Source of the DNA: Levilactobacillus lanxiensis | Lineage (GTDB): Bacteria; Bacillota; Bacilli; Lactobacillales; Lactobacillaceae | DNA: 64,000 nt | Reading direction: 5' to 3' | NCBI RefSeq assembly: GCF_016861655.1 | Contig: NZ_BOLN01000005.1 | Coordinates: forward strand, 124,001-188,000 | In this document: positions 27,082-36,637 of the stretch, in pieces | Layout of the letters: each line of letters opens with the position of its first letter | Position numbering within the stretch: the stretch's first letter is position 1 | Translations under genes and position numbers: made by a program | The notes under the pieces: generated by a model | Seen by the model: the letters and a program-made list of their open reading frames with translations, nothing else | The model's database searches: none | Told to the model about the DNA's origin: nothing

Positions 27082-27258
27082 ATGAAGCACTTCACAAAAG
27101 GGTTCTTATTTGGCGTTGTTGCGACCGCTAGTGCCGTTGCCGGCGCAGTCTTTTCTTTCAAGAAGAAGGTCGTTCAACCAATCGAAGATCAAGAAGCTCG
27201 GTTCGAAGAAAACCGGAAGCTGGCTAACCGCAAGAGTCACGCCGCTCATCACAACTAA
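27082..27258 (+). CDS. DUF3042-family small protein
   Basis: A 58-residue protein typical of lactobacilli: MKHFTKGFLFGVVATASAVAGAVFSFKKKVV, one N-terminal hydrophobic segment, then a charged tail (EDQEARFEENRKLANRKSHAAHHN). GGGAG lies 9 nt upstream of ATG 27082. Function unknown; probably a membrane-associated small protein. Followed by a strong terminator shared with the convergent gene. Confidence 0.85.
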   Translation: MKHFTKGFLFGVVATASAVAGAVFSFKKKVVQPIEDQEARFEENRKLANRKSHAAHHN

Positions 27259-27298
27259 GTTCCACTAAGACCAGTCAGTTGGTCACTTTATCAATGCA

Positions 27299-27349
27299 TT
27301 AAAAAAGTGTGTCACCCGGAAAAATCCGCGTGGCACACTTTTATTTTGT
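27299..27349. terminator. Bidirectional terminator
   Basis: AAAAAGTGTGTCAC and GTGGCACACTTTT form a long stem with T-rich tracts on both strands. It serves the plus-strand DUF3042 gene and the minus-strand glcK group. Confidence 0.85.
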
Positions 27350-27760
27350 CTAATTCGTTTTCTTGGTCTTACCTTGCCAACGGGCGTAACCCGTTTTCAG
27401 AATCGAAATGTCTTTGTAGCCTTCCTTGCCCAACAATAAGGCCGCCCGGGTACTCAATGCTTTCCCCTGGTCGTACAGGTAAACGGGCAAGTCAGCCCGA
27501 ATACCCGTATGGTAAGCCTTAAACGTGGAATAAGGAATATTGCGGGCCCCTAAAATGTGGCCGGCATCAAAGTCTTTCTTTTCACGCAAATCAATGACCT
27601 GAGCCTTACGCATGCCTTCTTGGAACGCGTCCTCGTCAATGACCGTGGCTACTTGGTTCCGGCGAACGATCGTAATCATTTGCCAAGCTGCCCAAGCGAT
27701 GATCAAGACTAGCAAAATGACGGTGTAGACCATCATTCCTGAAATTGCTGCAATTACCAA
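27350..27760 (-). CDS. Membrane-anchored rhodanese-like protein lacking the catalytic cysteine
   Basis: 136 residues: an N-terminal transmembrane helix (about 4-28, VYTVILLVLIIAWAAWQMI), then a rhodanese fold with VIDLREKKDFDAGHILGARNIPYSTF and the active-loop position VYLYDQGKALSTRAALLL. The cysteine expected in that loop is replaced by Asp, so sulfurtransferase activity is unlikely. This YqhL-like form follows glcK in lactobacilli and bacilli. Role unknown. Confidence 0.88.
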   Translation of the reverse strand: MVIAAISGMMVYTVILLVLIIAWAAWQMITIVRRNQVATVIDEDAFQEGMRKAQVIDLREKKDFDAGHILGARNIPYSTFKAYHTGIRADLPVYLYDQGKALSTRAALLLGKEGYKDISILKTGYARWQGKTKKTN

Positions 27761-27789
27761 ACTAAATCGTCCTTCCTAAACCACTTGTT

Positions 27790-28761
27790 CTAGTTGCTCT
27801 TTTGGAACCGCAAAGCTAATGAAGCGGCACCGATAACCCCGGCGTCGTTCCCCAATTGTGCTAAGCGTAACTTCGTTGAGTCACGAACAGCTGGGAAGGC
27901 ATTTTCTTGGAAATACCGCGTCGTTGGTTGTAATAAAGTGTTCCCGGCGTTGGAGACCCCACCACCGATGATGATGTTGGCTGGGTTCAAGATGTTGGCC
28001 ACGTTAGCCAGGGCTAAGCCGAGGTAGAACGTTACCCGGTCAACAACTTGGTTGGCCAAGATATCACCGTTGTCGGCTAAGTAGAAGACCATCTTGGAGG
28101 TGACACTTTCCTGGTTGTCTTCCATTTCCTTCAAACGAGACGTGCCCATGAAGTCCTTGGCCATGTCGGCTGCCACGTGAACAACCCCGGTTGCGGAAGC
28201 GTATTGTTCCAAGCAACCGCGCTTGCCACAGGTACACAGGTAACCATTTGGTTGCACCGTGACGTGACCGAGTTCACCGGCCCCACCATTGATACCGTGG
28301 AGCAAGTGACCACCAGCGATGACCCCACCGCCGACACCAGTACCTAAGGTAACGAAGACGACATCGCTGTCCTTTTCGCCGGCACCCTTCCAGTATTCAC
28401 CCAGTGAAGCGACGTTAGCGTCGTTGTCCAGGATAAATTGCAGGCCTAAGCCTTCTTGGATTTGGTCACGGACTTGTTGGCGCTTCTTCCAGTTCAGGTT
28501 GAAAGCACCGATAACGGTTCCATTTTCAATATCGACAGAACCTGGCGTCCCCATCCCGATACCCAGGAAGTCGCTCTTGCTGAATTCTGAGTTGATGATA
28601 TGTTGACTGATTGAATCAATGATGTTTGGAACGATGTGGCTACCTTCATCAGAGATGTCGGTTGGAATGCTCCACTTCGTCAGAATTTCTCCTGCAAGTG
28701 AGAGAAAAGCCATTTTCGTGGTGGTCCCACCTAAATCGATCCCAATTAAATTTCGTGCCAT
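27790..28761 (-). CDS. glcK: ROK-family glucokinase
   Basis: Phosphorylates free glucose to glucose-6-phosphate. 323 residues from ATG 28761 (GGAGGG 9 nt upstream). Phosphate-binding IGIDLGGTTTKMAFLS, then DNDANVASLGEYWKGAGE with the catalytic Asp, VTLGTGVGGGVI, and the ROK zinc motif GHVTVQPNGYLCTCGKRGCLEQYAS. It follows yqgQ after 4 bp, the conserved Firmicute order yqgQ-glcK. Confidence 0.96.
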   Translation of the reverse strand: MARNLIGIDLGGTTTKMAFLSLAGEILTKWSIPTDISDEGSHIVPNIIDSISQHIINSEFSKSDFLGIGMGTPGSVDIENGTVIGAFNLNWKKRQQVRDQIQEGLGLQFILDNDANVASLGEYWKGAGEKDSDVVFVTLGTGVGGGVIAGGHLLHGINGGAGELGHVTVQPNGYLCTCGKRGCLEQYASATGVVHVAADMAKDFMGTSRLKEMEDNQESVTSKMVFYLADNGDILANQVVDRVTFYLGLALANVANILNPANIIIGGGVSNAGNTLLQPTTRYFQENAFPAVRDSTKLRLAQLGNDAGVIGAASLALRFQKSN

Positions 28762-28765
28762 AACG

Positions 28766-28996
28766 CTAAATCCCTCCAATGGATTGGTGATTATCTCTTG
28801 CTCGTTGTTCCTCTAAACGGTGTTCATGCGTGAGAACAACCTTCGCTTGGACAAAGGTTGGATCATCCACCACCCGTGCTCTTCGGAGGTGGTCCAATTC
28901 CAATGCCATCACTTCGATATCCCAAAGTCGCTTACCGACGTACACATAAATACCAAATTTTTTAAGTAGCTGCTGAACATCATATAACGTTTTCAT
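28766..28996 (-). CDS. YqgQ-family protein (DUF910)
   Basis: 76 residues from ATG 28996 (GGAGG 10 nt upstream). Signature MKTLYDVQQLLKKFGIYVYVGKRLWDIEVMALELDHL fits the YqgQ three-helix fold, with a longer charged C-terminal tail. It always accompanies glcK in Firmicutes; function unknown, single-strand nucleic acid binding has been suggested from the fold. Confidence 0.9.
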   Translation of the reverse strand: MKTLYDVQQLLKKFGIYVYVGKRLWDIEVMALELDHLRRARVVDDPTFVQAKVVLTHEHRLEEQRARDNHQSIGGI

Positions 28997-29038
28997 TGTG
29001 CCACAACCTCCATGAAATTGCACGAGACTTTTCGACAA

Positions 29039-29719
29039 TTACTGGGCCATGCCGTGTAAATAAAGCCAGACCAAGCCACCAATCAACACGATGGTGGCGA
29101 CGATTCTTTTAACTGGACTAACCTTACCAATTCGTGGCACGCCGACGGTATACGCTATCAGGAAGCCACTAGCCAGGCCACCCAGGTGACCCGCTAAATC
29201 AATCCCTGGGGTGAACAGATCAAAGGCAATGTTCATGACCACAAACGCTAAAAACGTCCGGGCCAACTGCCGGATACCTGGATTCTGCCAGAAGGATTCT
29301 CCTAGCATCAGGAAGGCCCCAAACAGGCCAAAGATGGCCGTGCTGGCCCCCGCTGACAAGCTGTCGGAGAAGCAGAAGGAGGCGACGTTCCCGCCAACAC
29401 CGGCAATCAGGTACATCACGAGAAAACGTGTGTGCCCGAAAGCGGCTTCAATCTGCATCCCCACAAAGTACAGGGTGATCATGTTCATCAGAATATGGGT
29501 AAACCCAATGTGCAGGAACATGGGGGTAAATAACCGCCACCATTCCCCCTGCTGAATCAAGGCATTGAGCTTCGCCCCGAAGGTAATCAGGACGTTCACA
29601 CTGGTACTGCCCCCGGCCAACGTCATGGCCAAAAAGACCAGGGCATTGATCACGATTAGACCAATCGTCATGTAAGGCGTCTGGTCCAAGCGCCGTAACC
29701 GGTATTTAAAATTCGTCAC
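29039..29719 (-). CDS. Rhomboid-family intramembrane serine protease
   Basis: 226 residues with six or seven membrane helices. The catalytic dyad is Ser126 in SAGASTAIFG and His178 in LAGHLGGLASGF. HxxxN-type loop WWRLFTPMFLHIGFTHILMNM precedes it. This is the integral-membrane part only; the cytoplasmic N-terminal domain of Bacillus YqgP is missing. Substrates are unknown. Fourth gene of the rpmG to glcK group. Confidence 0.94.
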   Translation of the reverse strand: MTNFKYRLRRLDQTPYMTIGLIVINALVFLAMTLAGGSTSVNVLITFGAKLNALIQQGEWWRLFTPMFLHIGFTHILMNMITLYFVGMQIEAAFGHTRFLVMYLIAGVGGNVASFCFSDSLSAGASTAIFGLFGAFLMLGESFWQNPGIRQLARTFLAFVVMNIAFDLFTPGIDLAGHLGGLASGFLIAYTVGVPRIGKVSPVKRIVATIVLIGGLVWLYLHGMAQ

Positions 29720-29734
29720 CGCAAGGCTTCCTTT

Positions 29735-30286
29735 CTATTGGACGGGCGCTGCCAAAACAGCGTCCAATAAGACATCGAAGTCCTCAACCGGCCAAGTGGG
29801 CTGCTGCGCCTGTTGCGCCGGCAAAGCTAGCGCCACTTTGAACCCGTTTGTTCGGGGTAAATAACGGTCGTAATAACCGCCACCAAAGCCTAACCGTTCA
29901 CCGGTCACGGCAAACCGCAGACCCGGCACAATGATCAGATCAAATTCTTCTGGCTCGATAATGGCACCGTTGACCGGTTCCTGCAAGCCAAACGAACTGG
30001 TCGCAAACGTTGTTTGGTCATCGACCACGTGAAAGGCCATCTGCCGGTGCGGTAAGGTGACCGGCACCGCGATAGTTTTCCCCGCAGCTCGGGCACCGTC
30101 GATGATTGGCTGGGTCGCCAACTCAAAGTCCCCACTGATGGTCGTTGCAATGCACTTAGCGGCCTGCCAAGCTGGTAACGCAAACAGTTGCCGGTACAAC
30201 TCGGCCGACGACGTCTGACGCTGATCAGCGGGCATGGTGGTCAAAGCTTGAATCGTCTGTTGCCGTAACAAGGCTTTGGATTGCAT
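29735..30286 (-). CDS. 5-formyltetrahydrofolate cyclo-ligase
   Basis: Converts 5-formyl-THF to methenyl-THF with ATP. 183 residues. The substrate/ATP region LIIVPGLRFAVTGERLGFGGGYYDRYL near residues 114-142 is the family signature. Sits upstream of the rhomboid gene, as YqgN does upstream of YqgP in Bacillus. Confidence 0.95.
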   Translation of the reverse strand: MQSKALLRQQTIQALTTMPADQRQTSSAELYRQLFALPAWQAAKCIATTISGDFELATQPIIDGARAAGKTIAVPVTLPHRQMAFHVVDDQTTFATSSFGLQEPVNGAIIEPEEFDLIIVPGLRFAVTGERLGFGGGYYDRYLPRTNGFKVALALPAQQAQQPTWPVEDFDVLLDAVLAAPVQ

Positions 30287-30313
30287 TGGTTTACCCCCTT
30301 GAGAGTTTTTTTC

Positions 30314-30345
30314 AATAAAAAAAGGTGCGGACTCTCGCCCGTACC
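30314..30345 (-). terminator. Terminator after rpmG
   Basis: On the minus strand AAGGTACGGGC and CCGCACCTT flank a short loop and are followed by seven T. The downstream cyclo-ligase gene is therefore at least partly separated from rpmG. Confidence 0.8.
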
Positions 30346-30495
30346 TTACTTAGTTTCACGATGCAAAGTTACTTTCCGGTCACGTGGGCAGTATTTCTTA
30401 AATTCAACCCGGTCCGGGTTATTACGCCGGTTCTTGCTGGATAAGTAATTGCGTTCGTGGCATTCCGTACATTCTAAAGTGATGTGTACACGCAT
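30346..30495 (-). CDS. rpmG: 50S ribosomal protein L33
   Basis: 49 residues from ATG 30495 (GGGAGG upstream): [41 protein letters not shown]. It keeps one CxxC and a single Cys in YCPRD rather than a complete second pair, as in the B. subtilis RpmGB-like form. Lies between the class B PBP gene and the cyclo-ligase gene. Confidence 0.95.
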   Translation of the reverse strand: MRVHITLECTECHERNYLSSKNRRNNPDRVEFKKYCPRDRKVTLHRETK

Positions 30496-30693
30496 TGTGG
30501 GTAACCTCCCAACTTGTTTAGAATTACAGGCTAGAGCCCTTAACTCGTAATATATTACCATTAATCGGCAGCAATTACCAGTGATAATCCTAAATATGTT
30601 AAGCAAAAATACTTAACAGCTGTAAAATCGCCGACACCGCGGGATTTTCGCCCGGAACACGATTTTTTCATTTTTTTGTTGCCGACCCGCTCA

Positions 30694-32760
30694 CTACTTA
30701 ATCGTTGAGGTCGATTGGACCGTCTTCCAGTAAGCTGAGTAGATTTCCTTGGCCAACTTCATGTTGTTATCTTCGGCATTGACCCCTAAGTTAGGCATTG
30801 CCAAGGCAACAACCACTTGTGGATGCGTCGATGGTGCGTAAGAAGCCAGACTCAGCGTTACTGTTTCGTTACCCTTGTAATACGTTTGGGCCGTCCCAGT
30901 CTTGGCGGAGATTTCTGGTGAGATCGAAGATAATTCGTCCCCAGTCTTGTACGTGTTGCTCCCGTGAACCACGTCGTACAGACCTTCCGTGACTAATTTC
31001 TTCTGTGCTGCCGTCATGTCGATTCGGTTCAAGACCTTTGGTGTCACGGAGTTCTTCACAGCGCCCAGTGACCCATCGGACTTGGTCCCCCGGATGGAAT
31101 CCACGACGTGTGGGGCAATTCGCGTGCCCCCATTGGCAACCGTCGACATGTACTGCGCAACTTGTAAGACCGTGTAGGCATCGTAGTTCCCGAAGGACAA
31201 GTCCAACGCGTTCCCAATGTGGGCCTTACTGCTGGAGCCTCGTAACCCGGTACTTTCGCCTGGGAGGTCAATCCCGGTCGAGACACCCAACCCAAATTGG
31301 TTGAAGTAGCCCCGTTCCTTGGCGAAAATGCTGGTACCCATGGTCAAAGCCGCACCGGAAACGTAGTTAAAGTTGGCTTCCTTCATGGCTAATTGCATCA
31401 TGTAGGAGTTGGAAGAAACTTCCAGCGCCGTGGATGCATTGACCGCCATGTCGGCACCACCATTAGCGTTAAACCAGGACGCCTTCTTGACCCCACCAAC
31501 GGTGATGGGTTTATCGGTCAAGGTGTTGTTGTACGGCGTGATCACGCCATCCATTAACGCCCCTGAAACCATGGCACCCTTGACGACAGACCCCATAACG
31601 ATGTCACTGTTCATAGCACCTAAGGCGTTCGTCGTGATCTTACCCGTGGATGGGTTCCGGTCGACCCCGGCCATCCCAATGATGCCCCCGGTATTCGGGT
31701 TCATCACGATGGCATAGGTCCCGGTAGACACGCCACCGGCACCAGATTCGGCCGAGTGAACCAGCGTCTGCAGTTTCTTCTGGAAGTCAGAATTGATGGT
31801 CAATTGGAGGTTATCCCCCTTGGATCCACCATACTTCTTGACTTCCTTGGTCACGGTATTATTACCGGCGACTTCGACCTGCTTTTCAGCCTTGGTCCCC
31901 CGCAGAACAGATTCATATTCCTGTTCCAGGTAGGATTGGCCCACACTGTCATTCCGTGAGTAGCCTTGGGCCAACAGTTCATTGACCTTGTCGCTAGGCA
32001 ACCCGGTCTTTTCGGATGAAACCGTCCCAATGATCGACTTGATCGACGACCCGTTCGGATAGTTCCGTGACCAACTTGTTCCGACCTGAACCCCAGGCAT
32101 TTCGGATAAATGTTCACCGATTTCCGCAATTTCCTTGCTGGAAACGCCGGAATCCTTGATATAGGTGGTCGATAACGCGTAGGCCCCACTCATCTTAGCA
32201 AAAATGGCCGCCGCATTTTTCTGCGTTTTGGTCAATTTGAACGAAGAATCGTTTTCCAAGTAAGTCAGTGCCTTGTTGTACATTTGCGTCGTGGACATGC
32301 CCTTGGTGCCGGACAGCTTCTTCTCAACTGCCTTTAACCGATTGTTGTCGGTCAAGTAGTAGTCGATCGACTGCCGTGGCGTCAATGAACTGGTGGAGAC
32401 CGTTAAGTACCGGCCTAACTTATTGGCAATATCGTACATACTGGTGGACAGAACGTTGACCCCTTTGGTGTAGGAAATGGCTTGGTGGGCTTTATTCCCC
32501 ACTAATACCTTACCGTTGGAATCGTAAACCATCCCCCGTTGCACGTTGGTGGTTTCAATCGTGGTATCGGTCGAGTTGACCTCCGCCTTAAATTGCGACC
32601 CATACATTACTTGCAAATACGCCAACTGACCGATCAGCGCCGCAAATAACAGGGCAACAATGATGAAAAGAAAGTTCAACCGAAACGGGATCTCGGACTT
32701 CACGGGACCGTCACTCGACCGCTGATTTCGGTTGCTAACGCGATTATAAAAATTCTTCAC
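30694..32760 (-). CDS. Class B penicillin-binding protein (PBP2B-like transpeptidase)
   Basis: Peptidoglycan transpeptidase of 688 residues anchored by one N-terminal helix (LFIIVALLFAALIGQLAYLQV, about 30-50). Dimerisation domain, then the transpeptidase domain with Ser391 in SVVKG, SSN in EVSSNSYMM and KTGTAQ from Lys620. The rpmG linkage and length match PBP2B/PBP2A of lactobacilli. Likely acts in septal or lateral wall synthesis; which one cannot be read here. Confidence 0.94.
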   Translation of the reverse strand: MKNFYNRVSNRNQRSSDGPVKSEIPFRLNFLFIIVALLFAALIGQLAYLQVMYGSQFKAEVNSTDTTIETTNVQRGMVYDSNGKVLVGNKAHQAISYTKGVNVLSTSMYDIANKLGRYLTVSTSSLTPRQSIDYYLTDNNRLKAVEKKLSGTKGMSTTQMYNKALTYLENDSSFKLTKTQKNAAAIFAKMSGAYALSTTYIKDSGVSSKEIAEIGEHLSEMPGVQVGTSWSRNYPNGSSIKSIIGTVSSEKTGLPSDKVNELLAQGYSRNDSVGQSYLEQEYESVLRGTKAEKQVEVAGNNTVTKEVKKYGGSKGDNLQLTINSDFQKKLQTLVHSAESGAGGVSTGTYAIVMNPNTGGIIGMAGVDRNPSTGKITTNALGAMNSDIVMGSVVKGAMVSGALMDGVITPYNNTLTDKPITVGGVKKASWFNANGGADMAVNASTALEVSSNSYMMQLAMKEANFNYVSGAALTMGTSIFAKERGYFNQFGLGVSTGIDLPGESTGLRGSSSKAHIGNALDLSFGNYDAYTVLQVAQYMSTVANGGTRIAPHVVDSIRGTKSDGSLGAVKNSVTPKVLNRIDMTAAQKKLVTEGLYDVVHGSNTYKTGDELSSISPEISAKTGTAQTYYKGNETVTLSLASYAPSTHPQVVVALAMPNLGVNAEDNNMKLAKEIYSAYWKTVQSTSTIK

Positions 32761-32972
32761 AACAGCTCTGCTCCTTATTGTACAGCTACTATTCTACCAA
32801 ACTTCGTGGCCAGTCACTATCCCACTTCAGAAATTTAAACAAACTATGCTATTCTAGAGGCCGGGATGGCTGACGCCCAATTGGTATTCTAGCATACTGT
32901 GATTCTCTCAAAAGTGACCTGCTCCCCATTTTACCAAAAATAAATAAATTATGGCGGTTTTTCGTCTTTCAA

Positions 32973-33194
32973 AATATTTTGCGGGTAATTGGCCGTTCCC
33001 GGCGGCGGGCTCAAGGTGCCCTGCTATGGGGCCGGTTCCAGCCTGAGGGGCGGGCTTCCACCTCGACTTTGTGCCTGAGGTGCGGTCACAAAGGTCGTCC
33101 CGTGGGCTAGGCTGGGAAAGTACCCCAGCCTAGCCCACCGACACAGCTGGGCACCTTGGCCCGCCTCTGGTCACTCACATTTTCCTAAAATATT
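32973..33194. repeat. Type A palindromic repeat, copy 5
   Basis: Outer arms AATATTTT (32973-32980) and AAAATATT (33187-33194) are locus specific. A perfect 15-bp hairpin GTGGGCTAGGCTGGG/CCCAGCCTAGCCCAC and the CAAGGTGCCC/GGGCACCTTG stem are inside. With copy 6 it occupies the 1,243-bp divergent gap between pbp and yfhO; 33195-33470 and 33761-33990 show only short shadow ORFs and no convincing gene. Confidence 0.87.
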
Positions 33195-33470
33195 CTATCG
33201 ATGGGGATTGGCCATATTTTATTTACGTTTGTCTCTATTTTCTGCCGGACGTAATCACTCCCAAAGGATTTTGCATAGCCACATTCCCGATAACCCATCG
33301 CCCACTTGTCAAAATAAATATGTGCAACCAGGCCGATGGAATCAAAGCATTATTAAACCGAGCGATCCCGATGCAAACTCACTTGGCTAATCGCAGCACA
33401 ACATCTTTAGTCTGTCGATAACCGGTTAATACATAAGAATCAGTACGCAACTCAAGCACCGTCTATGGAC

Positions 33471-33760
33471 TAAACGTGCGGCAGCCACCGGGATGGTGAA
33501 AATGAAACGTTTGTATCAGTGACCAGAGGTGGGCCAAGACGCCCAGCTGTGTCGATGGTCTTAGTTGCGTGATTTGTTCGCAACTTAGCCCATGGGACAA
33601 CCTTTGAGACCGGTTCTCAGGCTCAAAGTTGAGGTGGAAGCCCGCTTTTTGGCTGGAACCGGCGCCACAGCAGGGCGTCTTGAGACCACCGCCGGGAACG
33701 AGCGCCACAGCGTTCCAATCCCTTTTTCACCATCCCGGAGGCGAAACCAACGACCGTTTA
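33471..33760. repeat. Type A palindromic repeat, copy 6
   Basis: Outer arms TAAACG (33471-33476) and CGTTTA (33755-33760). Inner arms CCGGGATGGTGAAAA (33488-33502) pair perfectly with 33724-33738. CAAGACGCCC (33535-33544) pairs with GGGCGTCTTG (33673-33682), and AGTTGCG (33563-33569) with CGCAACT (33579-33585): both stems are rewritten relative to copy 3 yet remain paired. Confidence 0.9.
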
Positions 33761-34003
33761 ACTCATACCCAGTATTTTAGTTGAGTTCTGAAATATCTTT
33801 AAAAATATGACAATCCGGCCGCACAGCTGGCCCAGTATAGTATGATAAGAACTGGCCAATCTTTGACCACGCGTGGTCGTGTCACCTAACCAACCCGTTA
33901 GCCTGACCGCCACGCCAGCTTCGCCCTTAGGCTGAATCCGCCGATTCACGCCGCAACACTCATAAACTTGCTTTTAAATTATTGAAAGATTGAGGTGGCT
34001 TCC

Positions 34004-36637
34004 TTGCAAGAAAAAAAACGACGTTGGTCGCTTACACAACGTCAATCCACACTTTTGGGTGCGTTCTTAACGCCCTTTTTATTAATGACGGCTTATTTTA
34101 TCTACCGGCAGATGGCCCCATTTGGCTCAAGTAGCCTATTGACGGTCGACCTAGGTCAGCAGTACATCGACTTCTTTGCCTATCTACGGCGAGCCCTACT
34201 GCACGATCCCAGCAGTATTTTCTACTCCTTTGCGAACGGCTTGGGTGGCGAAATGCTGGGGACCTGGTCGTACTACCTGCTCAGTCCGCTGAACTGGCTG
34301 TTACTGCTCTGTCCCGGCGCCACGCTCACGACCGGGGTCTTCCTCCTGACCGTGATCAAATATGGGCTGGCTGGCCTGACCTTCGGCTGGTTACTGCTCA
34401 AAACGACCAACCAATCCGGTTTTAAGCTGGTAACGTTGGCCACCGCCTACGCCTTGATGGGCTGGTCGATTGCCAACCAACTCAACATCATGTGGTTAGA
34501 CGCAGCCTACCTGTTGCCACTGATTTTCTACGGCCTGTATCTGTTGATGCACACCGGCAAGTGGCGTACCTACGTGGTCTGGTTGACCCTCATGCTGGTC
34601 GTGAACTACTACATGGCCTACATGATCTGTCTCTTCTTGATTTTGGCATTCGTTTGGTTTGCCGTTGATCAATTTACTAACTGGCGGCACTTCTGGGGTC
34701 AAACCGTAAAGTTTGCGTTGACCTCCGCCGCAAGCGGCCTGTTGGCAGCATTCGTGTTGCTGCCAACCTGGTGGTCCCTGTCGCAAAGCAAGGCCCAGTA
34801 CACGGTCACAACCTTTAAGTGGAAGTTTGAATTCTTCCCACCGAAGATGATTGCCAAGTTCTTCATGGGCGCCTTCAACTTTGATCAAATGCCGGACGGG
34901 ACCGCCAACCTCTTCATCGGTGCGCTGGCCTTACTCGGAAGCATTTTCTTTTTCGCGGACAAACGTATCAAGCTACGTAGCCGCATCACCGCCGGCATCA
35001 TCACCCTCTTCTTGGCGTTATCCCTCTGTGTTCAACCCCTCGACCTGTTGTGGCACGCGGGCCAGTTCCCCGTTTGGTACCCGTACCGCTTCTCGTTTGT
35101 CGTGAGTTTCTGGCTGATTTGGTTGGCCGCGCAAACCCTAACGGACGACTTCGAACCCGGCTGGTTGGCCATTGCCGTCGCCACACTGCTCATCGTGGCC
35201 GGCACCGCCTACGTGGCCTTGAACCTCAAGTCCTTTAAGTTCTTACAAATGAATCAAGTGCTCCTCGGCCTGTTCTTTGCCGTCTTGGCCCTAGGCCTAA
35301 CGACGCTGCCCGTCAAGCACCACTGGATCTATCCGCTGGCCTTTTTCGTCATCGGGATAACCGAGGTCTCGGCCAACGCCTTCATGTCGTTAAACAACAT
35401 TAGCTACGTCTCTCAAGGCGAATACGGCAACTACACCAACGAGCTCCAACGCTTGGTCAACCGCGTGCAGAAGAAAGATCAAGGCGTCTACCGTATCGGT
35501 AAGACCTTCCTGCGAACCAAGGGCGATGCCTTTCAAACGGGCTATGCCGGCGGCGGGGTCTTCTCATCCGTCCTGCCAAAAGCCACGCCGACCTTCTACG
35601 GCAACATTGGGAGTCCGGATGGCGACGGCTTCGTTGAATACAGCAACGGGACACTGGTCACCGATTCCCTGCTAAACATGAAGTACTACTTCCAGCAAAA
35701 ACAATTGTCCGGCGCCTTGAGTGGGACTAGCATGTTGCCGGCGTCCACCAACAAGGCCGACCTGGCGGATTACCAAGCCGTGGGTCAGGACCAATGGGCC
35801 ACGACCTACCGTAACCAATACGCTCTGCCAATAGGTTACGCCGCCAATCAACAGATTCTAACGTTGAAGAACAAAACGGCCGACCCGGCACAGTACCAGT
35901 CCAACTGGCTGGCCGCGTTGACCGGTAAAGTCACGGACCAACACCTGTACACGGCCGAAAATTTTGACCAAGTGACGTTCCAAAACATCGCCCAACAGTC
36001 GAAGATCACCGGCGCTGTGTTACAACGCAAAAACCTGTTGAAACCGGCGAAGATTACGCTGACATTCACCCCAACCACCAACGACGCGTACTACCTGACC
36101 TTTGGTTCGACGGTCAATTCGGATAACGCGACGTTCATCCTGAATGGTAAAACGCTGGATCAGTACAAGACCTACCGGAACACCATCATGGTCAGTGCCG
36201 CCGACCATGCCAAAGGTAAGAAGCAAACGTTAACGATTCAGCTGAAGAAGGGCTCGTTGTGGCTGGATAACTTCACGCTGTATCAACTGAATACGGCGAA
36301 GTTCCAACGCGCCGTCACGCAGCTGAAGACGCAACCCTGGCACCTAACGAAACACAGCAGTCGCTATTTCCGTGGCACCATCACGACTAAGACGGCCGAT
36401 CAGGTCCTGAACACCTCCGTGCCGTACTCCACCGGTTGGCACGCCACCGTTAATGGTAAGCGCGTCAAAACGTACAAGACAGTCGGCATGTTCACCGCCG
36501 TTAAGCTGCCTAAGGGCCAGAGTACCGTGACACTGTCCTACTGGCCACCGTTGTTAAATGCCGGGTTGCTGGTTAGTTTAGTGACGTTGCTGGGTCTGAC
36601 AGGCGGCTGGTACCTCACCCACCGTCGTCACGGTTAA
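34004..36637 (+). CDS. YfhO-family polytopic membrane protein
   Basis: 877 residues from TTG 34004 (GAGGTGG 5 nt upstream; GTG 33995 overlaps that site). The first 450 residues form about 12 membrane helices with the family pattern LLTVDLGQQYIDFFAYLRRALL, YSFANGLGGEMLGTWSYYLLSPLNWLL and a PVWYPYRFSF block. A large extracytoplasmic region follows (about 460-845) and a last helix (LLVSLVTLLGLTGGWYL). YfhO proteins are GT-C-like and act in glycosylation of lipoteichoic acid or other wall polymers in Bacillus and Listeria. It is monocistronic; its last Gly codon and stop form one arm of a type B repeat. Confidence 0.93.
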   Translation: MQEKKRRWSLTQRQSTLLGAFLTPFLLMTAYFIYRQMAPFGSSSLLTVDLGQQYIDFFAYLRRALLHDPSSIFYSFANGLGGEMLGTWSYYLLSPLNWLLLLCPGATLTTGVFLLTVIKYGLAGLTFGWLLLKTTNQSGFKLVTLATAYALMGWSIANQLNIMWLDAAYLLPLIFYGLYLLMHTGKWRTYVVWLTLMLVVNYYMAYMICLFLILAFVWFAVDQFTNWRHFWGQTVKFALTSAASGLLAAFVLLPTWWSLSQSKAQYTVTTFKWKFEFFPPKMIAKFFMGAFNFDQMPDGTANLFIGALALLGSIFFFADKRIKLRSRITAGIITLFLALSLCVQPLDLLWHAGQFPVWYPYRFSFVVSFWLIWLAAQTLTDDFEPGWLAIAVATLLIVAGTAYVALNLKSFKFLQMNQVLLGLFFAVLALGLTTLPVKHHWIYPLAFFVIGITEVSANAFMSLNNISYVSQGEYGNYTNELQRLVNRVQKKDQGVYRIGKTFLRTKGDAFQTGYAGGGVFSSVLPKATPTFYGNIGSPDGDGFVEYSNGTLVTDSLLNMKYYFQQKQLSGALSGTSMLPASTNKADLADYQAVGQDQWATTYRNQYALPIGYAANQQILTLKNKTADPAQYQSNWLAALTGKVTDQHLYTAENFDQVTFQNIAQQSKITGAVLQRKNLLKPAKITLTFTPTTNDAYYLTFGSTVNSDNATFILNGKTLDQYKTYRNTIMVSAADHAKGKKQTLTIQLKKGSLWLDNFTLYQLNTAKFQRAVTQLKTQPWHLTKHSSRYFRGTITTKTADQVLNTSVPYSTGWHATVNGKRVKTYKTVGMFTAVKLPKGQSTVTLSYWPPLLNAGLLVSLVTLLGLTGGWYLTHRRHG

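Noticed and set aside
33758-33949. Small minus-strand frame that would place a gene end next to repeat copy 6
   Set aside because: No ribosome site and no recognisable protein; the apparent link to the repeat's gene-facing end is suggestive but insufficient.
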